A DNA stretch of 64,000 nucleotides. Source: Vitis vinifera. Its lineage: Eukaryota > Streptophyta > Magnoliopsida > Vitales > Vitaceae. The DNA lies in assembly GCF_030704535.1 (NCBI RefSeq), contig NC_081823.1, positions 7,198,501 through 7,262,500 on the forward strand, in the 5' to 3' direction. The stretch's first letter is position 1. Every line of letters begins with the position of its first letter. Below, piece after piece: positions 36,645 to 48,500 of this stretch. The notes below the pieces were generated by a model that worked only from the letters and a program-made list of their open reading frames with translations, was not told where the DNA came from and did no database searches. Made by a program: the position numbers and the translations under genes.

Positions 36645-36770
36645 GTGAGTGGGACTAGGACATGAACCGATAGGCATGGAGTTCCCAAGAATCCCGATTC
36701 CCAACCCACCACCTTCTCCTTTCTTCTATATGCTATGTCTACACAATATTATTAAAACCCTCCACCAACC
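36640..36770 (+). repeat. Duplicated promoter segment, distal copy
   Basis: GTGAGTGGGAC, then ACCGATAGGCATGGAGTT, a purine-poor stretch, and TCTACACAATATTATTAAAACC. The same order of words occurs at 36935-37050 next to the MPC gene start, about 294 bases away. Confidence 0.7.
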
Positions 36771-36934
36771 CCCACAAAAAAAAAAAAAAAAAACCTCTCA
36801 TTTTTCATCACACGTTTCTTTATTTCTCTTATTTTTTATTTTCATTTTATGGAAATTTAAATCTAGATCATTGATATGCATGGATATATGAAGTTGAAGA
36901 ATCGTACAAAAAAAGTGTACAATCCACAACCATT

Positions 36935-37050
36935 CCGGGTGAGTGGGACGTGAGAGGCCTGACAACCGATAGGCATGGAGTTGCCGGCCCACCAGACTCA
37001 CCTGTGTCTGCTATCAATGTATATCTACATAATAATATAAAAACCAAAAA
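36935..37050 (+). repeat. Duplicated promoter segment, proximal copy
   Basis: Second copy: GTGAGTGGGACG, ACCGATAGGCATGGAGTT, and TCTACATAATAATATAAAAACC. Only this copy ends in a good TATA box; in the distal copy the matching place reads TATTATTAAAACC. Confidence 0.7.
37036..37043 (+). promoter_or_regulatory. TATA box of the first MPC gene
   Basis: TATAAAAA, 67 bases before the ATG at 37110. Confidence 0.6.
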
Positions 37051-37109
37051 ACAGAAGGAAGCCAAAGACAATAGTGTTATTGTAATTTGTAAGGACCAAG
37101 GAGATATTC

Positions 37110-39788
37110 ATGGCAGCTTCAAAATTCCAAGCTTTGTGGAACCACCCCGTTGGCCCCAAAACCAGTGAGTTCTCTCTAAGCAAATCAACCCTCTGTTGTT
37201 TCATCACTACTCTTCTTTTCCCAGGTTTTCTTGTCGATCAAACATGGGACCTCTTTGATATTGTTAGAATTCATATTCAAAGTTGTTTGATTCCTATGAA
37301 GGGGCTTTTGGTTTCACTTCCATGGGCAGAATCTGAAAATCTTGATTCTGTTGAGAAATTTGTTTTTGGGGATTTGGGGTTGAAGGGTTTCCTCTGTAAA
37401 TCCAAACAGCTGAATAGGTTGTATTTTTGCATAATATTTTCTTGTCAATAATAATGTTTGGTGTGTGGTGAATCCACTAATAATTTCAGTTCACTTCTGG
37501 GCCCCGACATTTAAATGGGGTCTCAGCATAGCAAATGCTGCTGACTTCTCAAAACCACCAGAAGAACTCTCATATCCTCTGCAATTTGGTATGCCCATGG
37601 TTCTCTGTCCTTTTTTTTTTTTTTCTTATTTGATTTAACCCAATATTTAGAATTTGGTTTGGTAGCGATTACAGGGAGCATTATTTTCAAGTGCTAGGAA
37701 GGTTGGAGACGCTTTTAAAATCACTACCAAAAAAACTTTTGTTTTGACAAGTCAACTGTTAGTATCAGTTTTGGTAGGACTATTGTTGAGGGCCTAGTTC
37801 ATCAGATTTATTAAATTTTTCCTTGTACTACACTATGGTTTGCAGCTGTTGCTTGCAGTGGCCTCATCTGGTCTCGCTATTGCACAGTTATTACCCCGGT
37901 AAGAAGGATGATTTCCAGCTTTTGAGATGTATTCAGGTCTAAATGCTTATTGAATGTTTCTTAGAGTTCCATTGTGTAATTAGCTTGTTCTGTGCCCTTC
38001 TCACTCTTACTTCTCATCCTGTGATTGGAAGTTACTTGATTGCTTGATTATATCTCCAGCTTTATGGAGAGATTGATCAAGTTTGGATTTCCCAGTTTGC
38101 CTTTCAACTTGCCTTGAATCTCTAGTTCCACTTTCCCAGCTAACCAAGGGAACATAGGATGTTTAAGACGAATTTCCATGTTGCTGGTGAAGTCTTAGAT
38201 TCTCTTGCAACATCTATGAAATAGAAATTACGTATCTCTCTCTCTCTCTCTCTGTATATATATATATAGACAGAGTAGACCTTTGAGGGCATTAATGCTA
38301 AATTTTCTTATATGAGAAGGGATAAATTTTATTAAGAGGGAGCTGCCTTACCAAGGAAAAAAAGAGAAACAAGGCTTCTCCAAAGGGCCAATCTGAGATT
38401 GAGTTATGGTGTAATGGAAGTTACCAATATGGGAAGTCTGGTTATGAGTTCCCTATGTAACCAAGAGCCCCTCTAGTGAGAGGGCAATATCGACAGATCC
38501 CACTGAGATGAAAATATATCTCAATGGGTAGGTCAATAGAGGCATTGATGCTTACCAAACCTCATTTGTCAAATCTTAAGTTGTGATTGTGATCATTTCT
38601 CCACATAAAATAGAAAGAATCTCAGCCTTCTTATATAAGAGATGGATTATTGCTGACCTTTGATAGGTACTCATCTATTGAATATGACTAAGCTAACAAT
38701 CATTGAAACCATGAGTATATAAATTACCTTAGTGGGGGAAAATTTTCTGGCATGGGCTTCTGTGGTTTCATTACAGATTATGTTCGGCTTTAGTTGAAAA
38801 TCATTCTCAAATCGTATTTATGTTGCCTAATTGTCCAAAAGGGAAACCATGAAGCTTAATTATGCAGTTACCTAGACATGGTTGTGCTTTTTTCTGCAAG
38901 ATCAAGTCCCTCAGAGGCATTAAAGATCTGTGCATAGTTTTGTTAGTAAACTTATTATTTAGGAAGTTCCACTGTTCCACCATCTTTACCATTTGATTTG
39001 CCTCTCTCTCTGCCCTGCAGAGGTTTTCTTTTTGGGCTTTGTCTTGCAGCTTACTCTTACATTTCCGTTCATAATCATTTTGGGATTGCAGAGAAACTGG
39101 AATCTTTTAGGTGTTAATGCTGCAATGGCTGGAACAGGCGTGTATCAACTGTCACGCAAAATTTGGTAAGTCAGGGTTCAGATTCAATACTTCCATTTGC
39201 AGTTTACAAAGGTTTTAGACATAATCACCATACCAAATCTTCCACCCTGAAAACAAGATTGGAAAAGTCTGTGGTTGGAGAAATGTAGAGCTGTTGGGTT
39301 ACCAACTGATACTACGCTTTTCAAAAGTTAAGAAGAATTATGGTTCACCAAACTAGGTTGAACTGTTGTTTGAACCAACCAAGCAGCTTTCACAATCATA
39401 CTTAGCAAAATAACAGCACCATAACCTGTAGCTTGGCCTAGGAGCCAAGGCAAGTCCATAAGCATCATGCTTATGAACATTGGACCATTGTCCTGGCTGA
39501 CATGAATTTGACTAGTCTCTCTAGTCGGATTTTTTTATATGCTATGATGGTATGATAACGATTGGCCTGGACAAGCTGTTTCCTTCATATTAGAAGTTTG
39601 AGCCGTACAAGCAATTTGTCATCCAAAAATTTGAGCAAGACAAGAATGCTGTCATTTGTCACTTAAAGCTACACATTAGGAGTTCATATATCTTACCTTT
39701 TTGTCACCTCTTCCTTGCATTTTTCAGGCATGACTACTCTTCCAAGACAGAAGCAGAAATAGCAAATGAACAAGTACAGGTCAAATAA
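37110..39788 (+). CDS. MPC2: Mitochondrial pyruvate carrier subunit, MPC2 type (copy 1)
   Basis: Five exons: 37110-37164, 37490-37588, 37846-37898, 39092-39165, 39728-39788, joining to 113 aa. The family signature is clear: LQ/FQALWNHPVGPKT at the start, IHFWAPTFKWGLSIAN, the KPPE.LSYP loop, GLIWSRY, ITP.NWNL, and NAAMAGTGVYQL. The protein has two to three hydrophobic helices and would sit in the inner mitochondrial membrane, pairing with MPC1 to import pyruvate. Arabidopsis relatives include At4g05590 (NRGA1) and At4g22310. The length and all signature segments are normal. A closely similar gene lies on the opposite strand at 40947-42453 with identical exon lengths except the last. Its promoter region is partly duplicated. 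Confidence 0.95.
37657..37734. mobile_element. Short MITE-like inverted repeat in MPC copy 1 intron 2
   Basis: TTTGGTAGCGATT at the left end is matched by the inverted AATCACTACCAAA at the right end, enclosing about 50 bases. The ends resemble those of the MITE at 6869-6988, so both are probably the same hAT-derived family. Confidence 0.6.
38235..38268. repeat. (TC)n(TA)n compound microsatellite
   Basis: About nine TC units followed by seven TA units, inside intron 3 of MPC copy 1. Confidence 0.9.
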
Positions 39789-40946
39789 TAACAACCACTT
39801 GGTGAAGACAATTGTGATGTATGTGAGTAAATAATCTCACCAAACAAATAATACCCTTTATCCAAATTCGTATTTAATTTATTGATAGGTGCATCCAAAT
39901 GCAATAATTGAAATTACCGACTAAATTCAATTCTATTCGAAGAGAAATAAAAATCGAAAGAAAATATTCGTTCTTATGAACCAAACATAACCTAAGCCAT
40001 CGGATTTGGAGACTATTTCGAAGAGCAATTTGCAATTTTGTGCCTTCTAGAATCAAATCTCGATATTCTCTTCCCTTTCCAAATTATTCGGAGTCCACTG
40101 ACTATCACAACTGGCGTGATGCCGCAAGACATGCACATGGAAGTCTGGCTCATTGCTTGCCTTGTGCAACTTTTAATTGATTTAATTTTAGTTATTAAAC
40201 CCATTTGATATATTTAATAAAATAATTTAATATTATAACTTAACCCAAACCGGCTTTGGGTTTAAAAAAAAATCTCAAACACGATTTGAAATTATTTATT
40301 TTTATATGGTGAGCCAGGTACTCAAAAAAACCCACCAGCCATTCGGACCAAGGAAAAGGAGATGAGAATTTAAGACTAGCGTGTGAGATCCTTGCCATTA
40401 GTTAATAAATGAATTCAAAAGCTTTCAAAAATTTTAGGACAAAAATCAAACTATCAAATTTTATTAAAATTGAATGAAATTCAAGTTGAATTCATGGGGT
40501 TGGAGCATCCATTAAATTAGAGTACCATTTCTCTATGAAAAGACAATCGAAGTATAAGAAATCATTTAGGTTTTGATCAATGGTGGATCTGGTTTAACTT
40601 TTCAAAACAATTTTATTGACATATTTTAGAGATACAAGCAATAACATAAACCAAAACAACAAACCAAATTTGGCCCCCAAAAATGCTTCTTGGTGATCAT
40701 CAAATGTGTGGTTGGACAAAGGATCTTAGTAGTTGGGTGAAATTATCTACTCTGTACTGACCAGATGGTGGGTAGAATTTGGTCAAGGTTTGAATTCAGA
40801 GTGATATATGCACCTTCAGTTCATCAAACCAGTAGAATGGAAAATATGCAAATCAACAACAAATTAACCAAACCATCTACAATCCAAAGCCATATTCAAA
40901 TTCTAGAGGAATTCATAAGACATAAACCCTTGTAACATATTTGTGG
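39789..40946. other. Spacer between the two convergent MPC genes
   Basis: 1,158 bases containing both 3' UTRs. I see no third gene, tRNA or transposon end. It would be the centre of the inverted duplication, but I could not see an extended palindrome here. Confidence 0.5.
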
Positions 40947-42453
40947 TCATTCGTTTGTGATTTCTGCTTCTGTTTTGGAATGGTAGTCATGCCTGAAAAA
41001 TACAAGAATGAGGTGTCAGAAATGTTGTTCTTAGGCTGGAAGATTTGGCATGGATGGATGGTATCTGAACCTTCACTTACTGAATTTTGCGTGACAGTTG
41101 ATACATCCCTGTTCCAGCCATTGCCAGATTAACACTGAAAAGATTCCAGTTTCTCTGCAATCTCAGCATGATATAGCAGAAAATTCAAGAGTCAGCTGCT
41201 AGACATGCATGGCCCAATGAAAAAAGTACATCAAATATCAGTAAATAAGTATGTATTAAGGGTTTTTTCCTTGTTATATATAAGAAACCATGTCGGCATA
41301 TCCTCAACTTTTATCTCAAAGGTTGTTGCCAATAGTTAGGCTTTTGAAGTACTCAATGATAAGACTTTATCGATCGTTTCCAACCGTATAGATATTATCC
41401 ATGCCCAAAGAGGCTGTGACATGAAGATACTTCCTCTTGTGATGTAAGGATATCATAAACACTTTTAAGTAGACATGAAAACCCTTATACGAACGCAACG
41501 TTCTAATCGTGTCTTATGAAATTATCCGCTCTAGAACCGAAAAGGCCTTATGCCTATATATATCTTCAAGAACATTTTTTTCCCTATCCTATTTGGGCTA
41601 TTACATCACCAATAGCATGGATTTCTTAGACATCACCAATAGATTGAAGACTAGCTAAAAAGCTGGAAATTAAATGACCTTACCGGCGTAATCACCATGC
41701 CATATCGACTCCAAATAAGCCCACTGCATGCAACAACTGCAGACCATATTCTCAGCAAAGGCCTCCATTGCAGAACTGATACTAAAAATTAACTATTTGC
41801 TTCAAAAAAGAGAAGAAAATGACAGAAAAGAGTGAGCATATGTACCTATTTGCAGAGGATATGAGAGCGTTTCAGGTGGTTTTGAGAAGTCTGCAACATT
41901 TGCTATGCTCAGACCCCATTTAAATGTCGGAGCCCAGAAGTGAACTGCAGTCATCAGTAGATTCACCACTCAGTATTATTATTCAAAAGAAAAAGATCAT
42001 ATAACCTGTTCCTATCTTCAGCAGATTCATCTGTTTGGATTATGAACCAGTGGAAATCCTTCAAGCCCAGATCCTAAAAACCAATTTCTCAACAGAATCA
42101 ATATTTTCAGAAAATCCAAGCCAATTCTGTGGAACCAAACGCCCCTTCAGTCTGACTGCTGATGGAACATAATTGATTTTTTCCTTCTTTTTTTTTTTTT
42201 TTTTTCCTATGTGAACTAGCCACAATGGTTGACTTTATCCGACCAGAAAATGAATCTAAGAATATCCACCAGGCCCCAGGATTCCAAGAAAAAAATTATC
42301 TGCCTCAATAATTTCCTGTTTGATTGCCCAGAAAAAAAAAAGAAAAACAAGAGAGAGTTGGATTTCATTGGGCATGGGATTAAGAAGAGAAAACTCACTG
42401 GTTTTAGGGCCAGCAGGGTGGTTCCACAAAGCTTGGAGTTTTGAAGCTCCCAT
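40947..42453 (-). CDS. MPC2: Mitochondrial pyruvate carrier subunit, MPC2 type (copy 2, inverted)
   Basis: Five exons on the minus strand: 42453-42399, 41944-41846, 41736-41684, 41154-41081, 40992-40947, joining to 108 aa. Exon lengths of 55, 99, 53 and 74 are the same as in copy 1; only the last exon is shorter (46 against 61). The protein keeps the whole family signature (QALWNHPAGPKT, HFWAPTFKWGLSIAN, KPPETLSYP, GLIWSRYGMVITP, NWNLFSVNLAMAGTG) and ends HDYHSKTEAEITNE. Intron 1 still aligns with intron 1 of copy 1 around TTGATTCTGTTGAGAAAT, so the copies come from one genomic duplication. Residues differ at a modest number of places, all conservative. Introns are much shorter than in copy 1. 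The gene looks intact. Confidence 0.95.
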
Positions 42454-42502
42454 GGAACTAGTCTCCGATCTCCCTGCAAACCCACAGTGTCTCTCTTTGG
42501 TT

Positions 42503-42508
42503 CACGTG
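42503..42508 (-). promoter_or_regulatory. G-box upstream of MPC copy 2
   Basis: A CACGTG palindrome 50 bases before the ATG, in the probable 5' UTR or core promoter; bZIP and bHLH factors bind this word in plants. Copy 1 has no G-box at the matching place. Confidence 0.35.
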
Positions 42509-42517
42509 TAGATTTGG

Positions 42518-42518
<1 letters not shown>

Positions 42519-42556
<38 letters not shown>
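42519..42556. repeat. (TA)n microsatellite in the MPC copy 2 promoter
   Basis: A nearly pure TA run of 38 bases, 66-103 bases before the ATG, the distance at which a TATA box is expected. It may serve as the TATA region. Confidence 0.7.
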
Positions 42557-42559
<3 letters not shown>

Positions 42560-45370
42560 GTCAAGCTGCTTCGTTAGATTAGAACTCCCATTCTTATCTC
42601 ATGTACTACTCAGACGAGCAAATTAGGATTTGGCTTCTTTTCTATAATAATATTTGGTAGCCAACATCTTTGGAAGAAAATTATTTAATTATTAACTTTT
42701 TGGATAAAGATAAAAGCATTTTTACAATTGGGTGACATGTAAAGATAATCTTTGTCTTTATTTTTTTATGAAAATAAATCATAAAAAGTAAGCAGAATAG
42801 CATTTTCTTTTCTTGTTATATGAGGTTATGGTTGATTTCGAAAACACTAAGAAAAGAAAATAAATGTAAAAAAAAAAAAATTTCTCTTTTTTTTCTCTCT
42901 CCTCTCTCCTCCACCTACCTTCGATACCTTTACCCATGTACCCACGTCCAAGACTTACCCCGTCTCCTCTTTTTCTTTTTTCTTTTTTCTTGTTTTTTTC
43001 TTTTGATTTTTTTTCCCATTAGCTTTTCTCCATTTTTCTTCTCCCCCAACTCTCACACATGGCTGGTGGAAGGCCCCCTTCTTCTTCCTCTTCTTCCTCC
43101 CCCGACATTCACACTCCACGGCCACTTCCACACCAACCGGCCCCATATATATATATATGTATTTCTCCCTCTCCACTTCCTCTTCTTCCTCCACACATTA
43201 CACTATCACATGCTCCCTCATTTCCTTTCTTCCATTTCTTTTTTTTCAATTTTCATTTTTTTCATATTCTTTTTTTATTTCCCAAAAAAACCCATCAATC
43301 TCTCCCACCATCAGCTGGACCACCGGCCAATCGCCTACTATGAGCCACTGTCAGCCGGTGACTCCCTCATTCCCTCTCTCATTCTTCTATTTCCTAGACT
43401 TTCTCTCACTTTCCCATCCTTCCAAAATTTGAAATTGTGTAAGTTTTTTTTTCCTTTGATTTTAATAGTGATTATTGTTGAAATCGGGCTTATGTTTGTT
43501 TGTGGGTCTTATGTTTGGGCTTTGAGATCTGGGTATGGGCTTATGCATTTATGTTTGTTTGTGGACCATATGTTTGGGCTTTGAGATTTGGGTATGCATA
43601 TTGGATATCTAGTTGGGCTTAATTAAATTTATTGGTTTTTTTTTATTACATGTGAGCTCTACATATTAAATTTGGTTTGGTTTTAGTTGTGGATTTATGT
43701 TTGTGTATTAAATTAGAATTGAAGTACAAAATATTAAATTTAGGCCCAATTAAATTTATTTTGATTTGTCATATTTTAAACTTTGGTGAATTAATATTAA
43801 ATTTTTGTTCATTTGTTGTTAAATAAATTTGTTGAATGGATTTGAATTATTTAATTTGGACATAATATAATATTGTGGTATATTTTGAATGTGGGTTTGC
43901 ATATGAAATTGGGTTTGAATTATGAAATATTAAATTTTGGTCTAATGAAATTTATTTTAATTTATCATTGGGTTTGATTAATTGAGTTTATATTTTGGTT
44001 ATTAATTTGAAAATTTTGGATTAGGATTTATAGTAAGTGAGATGTTTTTGTTGGGTTATATTTGTTAATTTGTGTCCATTTTGATTGACGAAATTTATTG
44101 GACTAATTTGAAATTTGAATTTGAGTTTGAATTTTTGTACATCTTTGGATTACATTAGGGCTATTTTTGTTTTTGCATGAGCTCATTCGACAATTTTGTT
44201 GACTGAGTATAGATTTATGACATATGGAGCACATAATTTCATAGAAGAAAGTAAAACTCGAAAAAACCAGTGGAAGACATTGAACTTATTGTAAACTTAT
44301 TTGGGTACACGTTTTATTTTTATTAGTTCTTGTAAATATTCGTATGTATAAATTAATTGAGTGTGTACAAAATTGAATATAGAACAAATTAAAAAAAGTT
44401 GTTTAAATAATAGGAATAATTTAGTAAATATATTTTAATAAAATAATAATTTTAAAATATTCTTTTTATTTTTTATTAGTAAAAATTCAGAAAAATGCTT
44501 TTGAAAAAATCCAAAAAAAAAAATGTTTTTAATAGAATTTGAAATTTTTTTTTTAATAATAATTGTCCAAAAAAATATTTGTTTAATAAAAATTGTCCAC
44601 AAATTAATTTGTTAAATAAAAATTGTCTAAAAATTGTTTTATAAATAAAGTTGTCCTAAAAATTATTTTTTAATTAAAAATTATTTTGCAAATAAAGTTA
44701 TATTTTTTTTAATAATTTGTATAAGTCATTTTTCTTAAATGAAAATAAATCGAAATGTTTTTTTTAAATAAAATTGTAAAAATTCGTTCCTTTACGGTAA
44801 AAGCAAGTAAAAATAATTTTTTTTTGTCAAATTTAAATTTTATAATAAATTATTTTGATACAATAATTGTGAATATAAAAAATAATTACAAATAAAAAAA
44901 AATAAAAAAGACAGGAATCAGTTTTTTAAAAATTTCAAGTTTGCAATGGAATTTATGTTTTATAAATATTATAAAACAATTTCAAAAACCATTTTCATAA
45001 CTGCTTTTGAAAAAAAAAAAAAAAAGGACTTCTCAAAGGAGCCTAATAATTTGGATGTAAAAAATCAAATCAAAACATAAAAAAAATTATTAGGGAAAAG
45101 CTAAGATATAATCTCACAGCAATAGTCTACTTTCACCGAAGAAAAGCTGGTAGTGCGAAATTCGCAGCAGATTTTTCCTAATAATTAACGAATTTATTTA
45201 GTATTTATCAAAACAAATCTCTAATAGAAAATGTTAAAATTTAAGAAATTCATTTGACTAGTGGGCCGAGTGATGGTTCCAGAGGCTTCTGAAGCCACAC
45301 AATGGAAATGGACCATATTACCCTTCTAATTTTCTCAAACATTCTCCATGGAAAACTCAGAAAAGTATCT
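42557..45370. other. Long gene-free stretch between MPC copy 2 and GrpE
   Basis: 42880-43440 is strongly CT-rich on the plus strand and yields long low-complexity frames that I do not believe. A 59-bp near-duplicate lies at 43491-43605 (TATGTTTGTTTGTGG...CTTTGAGAT). 43600-45000 is AT-rich with many ATTAAATTT and AAAATTGT words. No protein family or RNA recognised. Confidence 0.5.
43485..43605. repeat. 59-bp two-copy tandem repeat
   Basis: TATGTTTGTTTGTGG recurs at 43491 and 43550, and CTTTGAGAT..GGGTATG at 43520 and 43579. Confidence 0.7.
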
Positions 45371-45373
45371 GAG

Positions 45374-45410
45374 AACGACACCGTTTAGACAGAAGACAAT
45401 ACGACACCGC
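45374..45410. promoter_or_regulatory. AACGACACCGTTT element upstream of GrpE
   Basis: AACGACACCGTTT at 45374-45386, then ACGACACCGC at 45401-45410, about 190 and 165 bases before the ATG. The first is the exact reverse complement of the core at 57551-57564 before trigger factor. Confidence 0.5.
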
Positions 45411-45571
45411 TTCTATTGCCCAATAATTTTCCTACCCTTCCCCAACTTTCCACTGGGTTTCTTTCTTTCCAAGCACCCGCCTCACTCTCCTTTTTTTCTT
45501 TCTCCTTAAAAACCTCTCTTTCTCTCTCTAGATTCCTATTGCTGCCTCTGTAAACCCTTCTTCTTTCAGAA

Positions 45572-48500
45572 ATGTTTGCATCTAGGGTTTTGTTTCGCTC
45601 GACGAGGACCCTGCTGGCACAGGGTCGCACGTCCTCCCTTCTGGCTCCTCAGAGCCACCTCAATACCTTCCTGATCGGCGAATCCACTGACAAGGTACCA
45701 AACCCTTGTTTTTCGTTTCTTGTTATGAATAGGGTTTTGTTAGGGTTTTAGGGTTTCTATTATTTCCATCTGTTTTTACTGTCAAAGAGTTTATTTTTCG
45801 TGTTCTAATGATCTCTGTAATATTTTTTTTTTCTTTTTTGGAATTATTTTGAGTTTCTTTTAATTCCTTGTATTTTCAGAGTTCCATTTTTATTTTTATT
45901 TTTTGTGTGGGGTGGGGGGGAAGGATAGAGGGGGTGGAACTTTTTCAAATGGGTTAGATGTGATGTGATTTCAAGTTGTGCAAGTGAAAAAAATAATTTT
46001 TGTATTTCTAATAGCCTTTGAAACAAGTTCATTGTGGTTCTGAAATTATATGGGAGCTTAGTTTTGTGTACTATGTGATGAATTTACAATTGATGAGTGG
46101 AGGTGCGGTTTTTCCCACTCTTTCAACCCGTTTTTTAATTAGAACGAGGAAGAAAATGGGTGTGAAATAGATAACAACGGAGTTTGTAATTTTGCTTGAA
46201 ACATTGGAAATGTGGCTTCAAGCGGGTGTTGAGATATTTGGATTTGTGGTTCTAATTGTATGTAAGATTCAAATTTAGGGTGTCTTTGTTACCGGAGACC
46301 ACAACCTTTTAAGTAGTTATTTGATTTGACACTGTGGTTCATATCATGAATCGTATATTACGGGGAACATCAGTTTAATCATGAATACCTGTTAGTACTT
46401 GGCATTTTTGATTGTATAGTGGGCAGTGCATTTATTTTTTATTTTTTTTCGGTTCTGGGAAGCTCTTTGTATGCTTGGGTGGTGGATGTTTGGGATGATC
46501 TGGGTGAGGAGGATTCACTGGAATCCATGTTTCATTAGACATTAATGATTGGAAGCAGGATTTCTTCTCAAGCTTCAAGGAAAGTCTGTGAAGAGAGAAG
46601 TGAAGGATAAAGTGGTAGGGATGGATTCTAGGAATGGAGTTTTATCTCTCAATTACAATTCCCTTCCTTATGGCCATCATTTGGAATTCATGGGTCCCTT
46701 CAAAAGCGTGTTTTTTTTTTAGCATAGGAATCTAGTTGGAGCAAAGTGTTGACCATGGATCAGATTCAGAAGAGAGGGTAGGTGTTGGCGAATAGATGTG
46801 TTCTTTGCAATTGCAAAGATGAATCAATAGATCACATTCGCATTCATTGCGTCACAGTAAAGGCACTAGGGCAACTTCTATTCTCTTTGTTTGGCATTGC
46901 TTGGGTCCTTTTTCCTATGGTTAGAAACACTCTTTTAGATTGACATGTTTTTTCTGTGGGGACAAATCGTAAGACAGTTTGGAAAGCTGCTCCCCTTTGC
47001 ATTTTTGTGGACAATGTGGATGGAAAGAAACCAAAGAGTGTTAAAAAATAGGGAGCAGCAGATGCAAGCAATGAAACGCCAATTTTTTTATAGCAATCTT
47101 GTGCCATTGGTTAACTTGTACATAAAAAGAAGGTTCAATGTCTCTTATTTATTTTGTAGATTGGGTTGGTTCTAGTTGAGGGAGATAGTGGTTGTTTTTT
47201 GTATCCTCTCTTTCTGTGGCAACGCCTTTTGGTACCCATTGTATATGTCCTATATACCTTCATTTATAACATCCTTTTTTCATATCTATCATATTTATTG
47301 ATTTAATTATAAAAAATACTTATGCTTTTCTATTTCTAGGTGGTTGCAACCCAGGTGTCTCTGTTGCATCACCTGGTCCACAATGCCTCCATCTTTCAAA
47401 GATTTGGAATCTCTTCATCTGCATCTCCTCAAACTAATGAAAAGGAGACAACCCAGTCTGGAAATGAACAAGGCACTGTAGAGAATGATGGTGCTCCTGC
47501 TGATGCTGAGCCTGCAAAAACAAATCAAGCAGAAGAATCAGGTTCTAATTCAATACCTCAATCTGAATCTGTGAAAAGAAGGAGAAGGGGTACTAAACGA
47601 ACTGCGTTTTCTGATTCAGATTCAGAGGCTGACCTGTCAATGGATGATCTGATGAAACTTGTGTTGGAGAAGGAAGAACTTCTGAAGATGAAGAACAAAG
47701 AGATTGAAAAAATGCAAGATAAAGTTCTCCGTAGTTATGCAGAAATGGAAAATGTCATGGAGAGGGCAAGACGCGAAGCAGAGAACTCCAAGAAGTTTGC
47801 CATACAGGTTTGTTTGTTGATCTTTTTCAGATAACTGTTACTTTGTTCCTTGTGGGAAAGTTTGTCTTACCCTTTTTTTTTGACTTGCAAATTATGCTGC
47901 AGAATTTTGCAAAAAGCTTATTGGATGTTGCAGACAATCTGGGAAGAGCCTCTTTGGTGGTCAAAGAAAGTTTTTCAAAGATTGATGAATCTAAAGATAC
48001 TGCTGGAGCTGTTCCACTTTTAAAAACACTTCTGGAGGGTGTTGAAATGACTGAAAAACAGCTTGGAGAGGTAAACTCATTATTTTTCATTTGTCATCTA
48101 TAAGTGCTCAGCCTTATTACCACCTTTACAAGTCATTGATTAATGGTTAAACAGAGGTTCATATACACACACATGCACATGTCAGCCAGTTCAATTTCAG
48201 CCTATCAAGTGTGTTATATTTGCTAAGTTCACAATCTACCATTCATTTAAATATGCGCTAAAAGTTCTAAGATTTGTCATGTGACTTGGAAGTGTGCTTA
48301 TGATTTATGGTTATTTTTTATTTCAGGTTTTTAGAAAGTTTGGCATGGAAAAGTTTGATCCAACAAATGAACAATTTGATCCACATAGACATAATGCAGC
48401 ATTCCAAATCCCAGATCCTTCTAAGCCTTCTGGTACTGTTGCTGTGGTTCTGAAGGTAATAATAGCTAACAGCTTAGTTGTTTTCTAAATGATTTAAAAA

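Noticed and set aside
39789-40946. Perfect palindrome at the centre of the inverted MPC pair
   Set aside because: I looked for matching arms between the two 3' ends and saw none beyond the coding exons, so the duplication boundary is not visible by eye.
42820-43584. 254-codon plus-strand open frame
   Set aside because: It is driven by a CT-rich tract (runs of Phe, Ser, Leu, Pro), has three overlapping frames of similar kind and no family resemblance or splice context.
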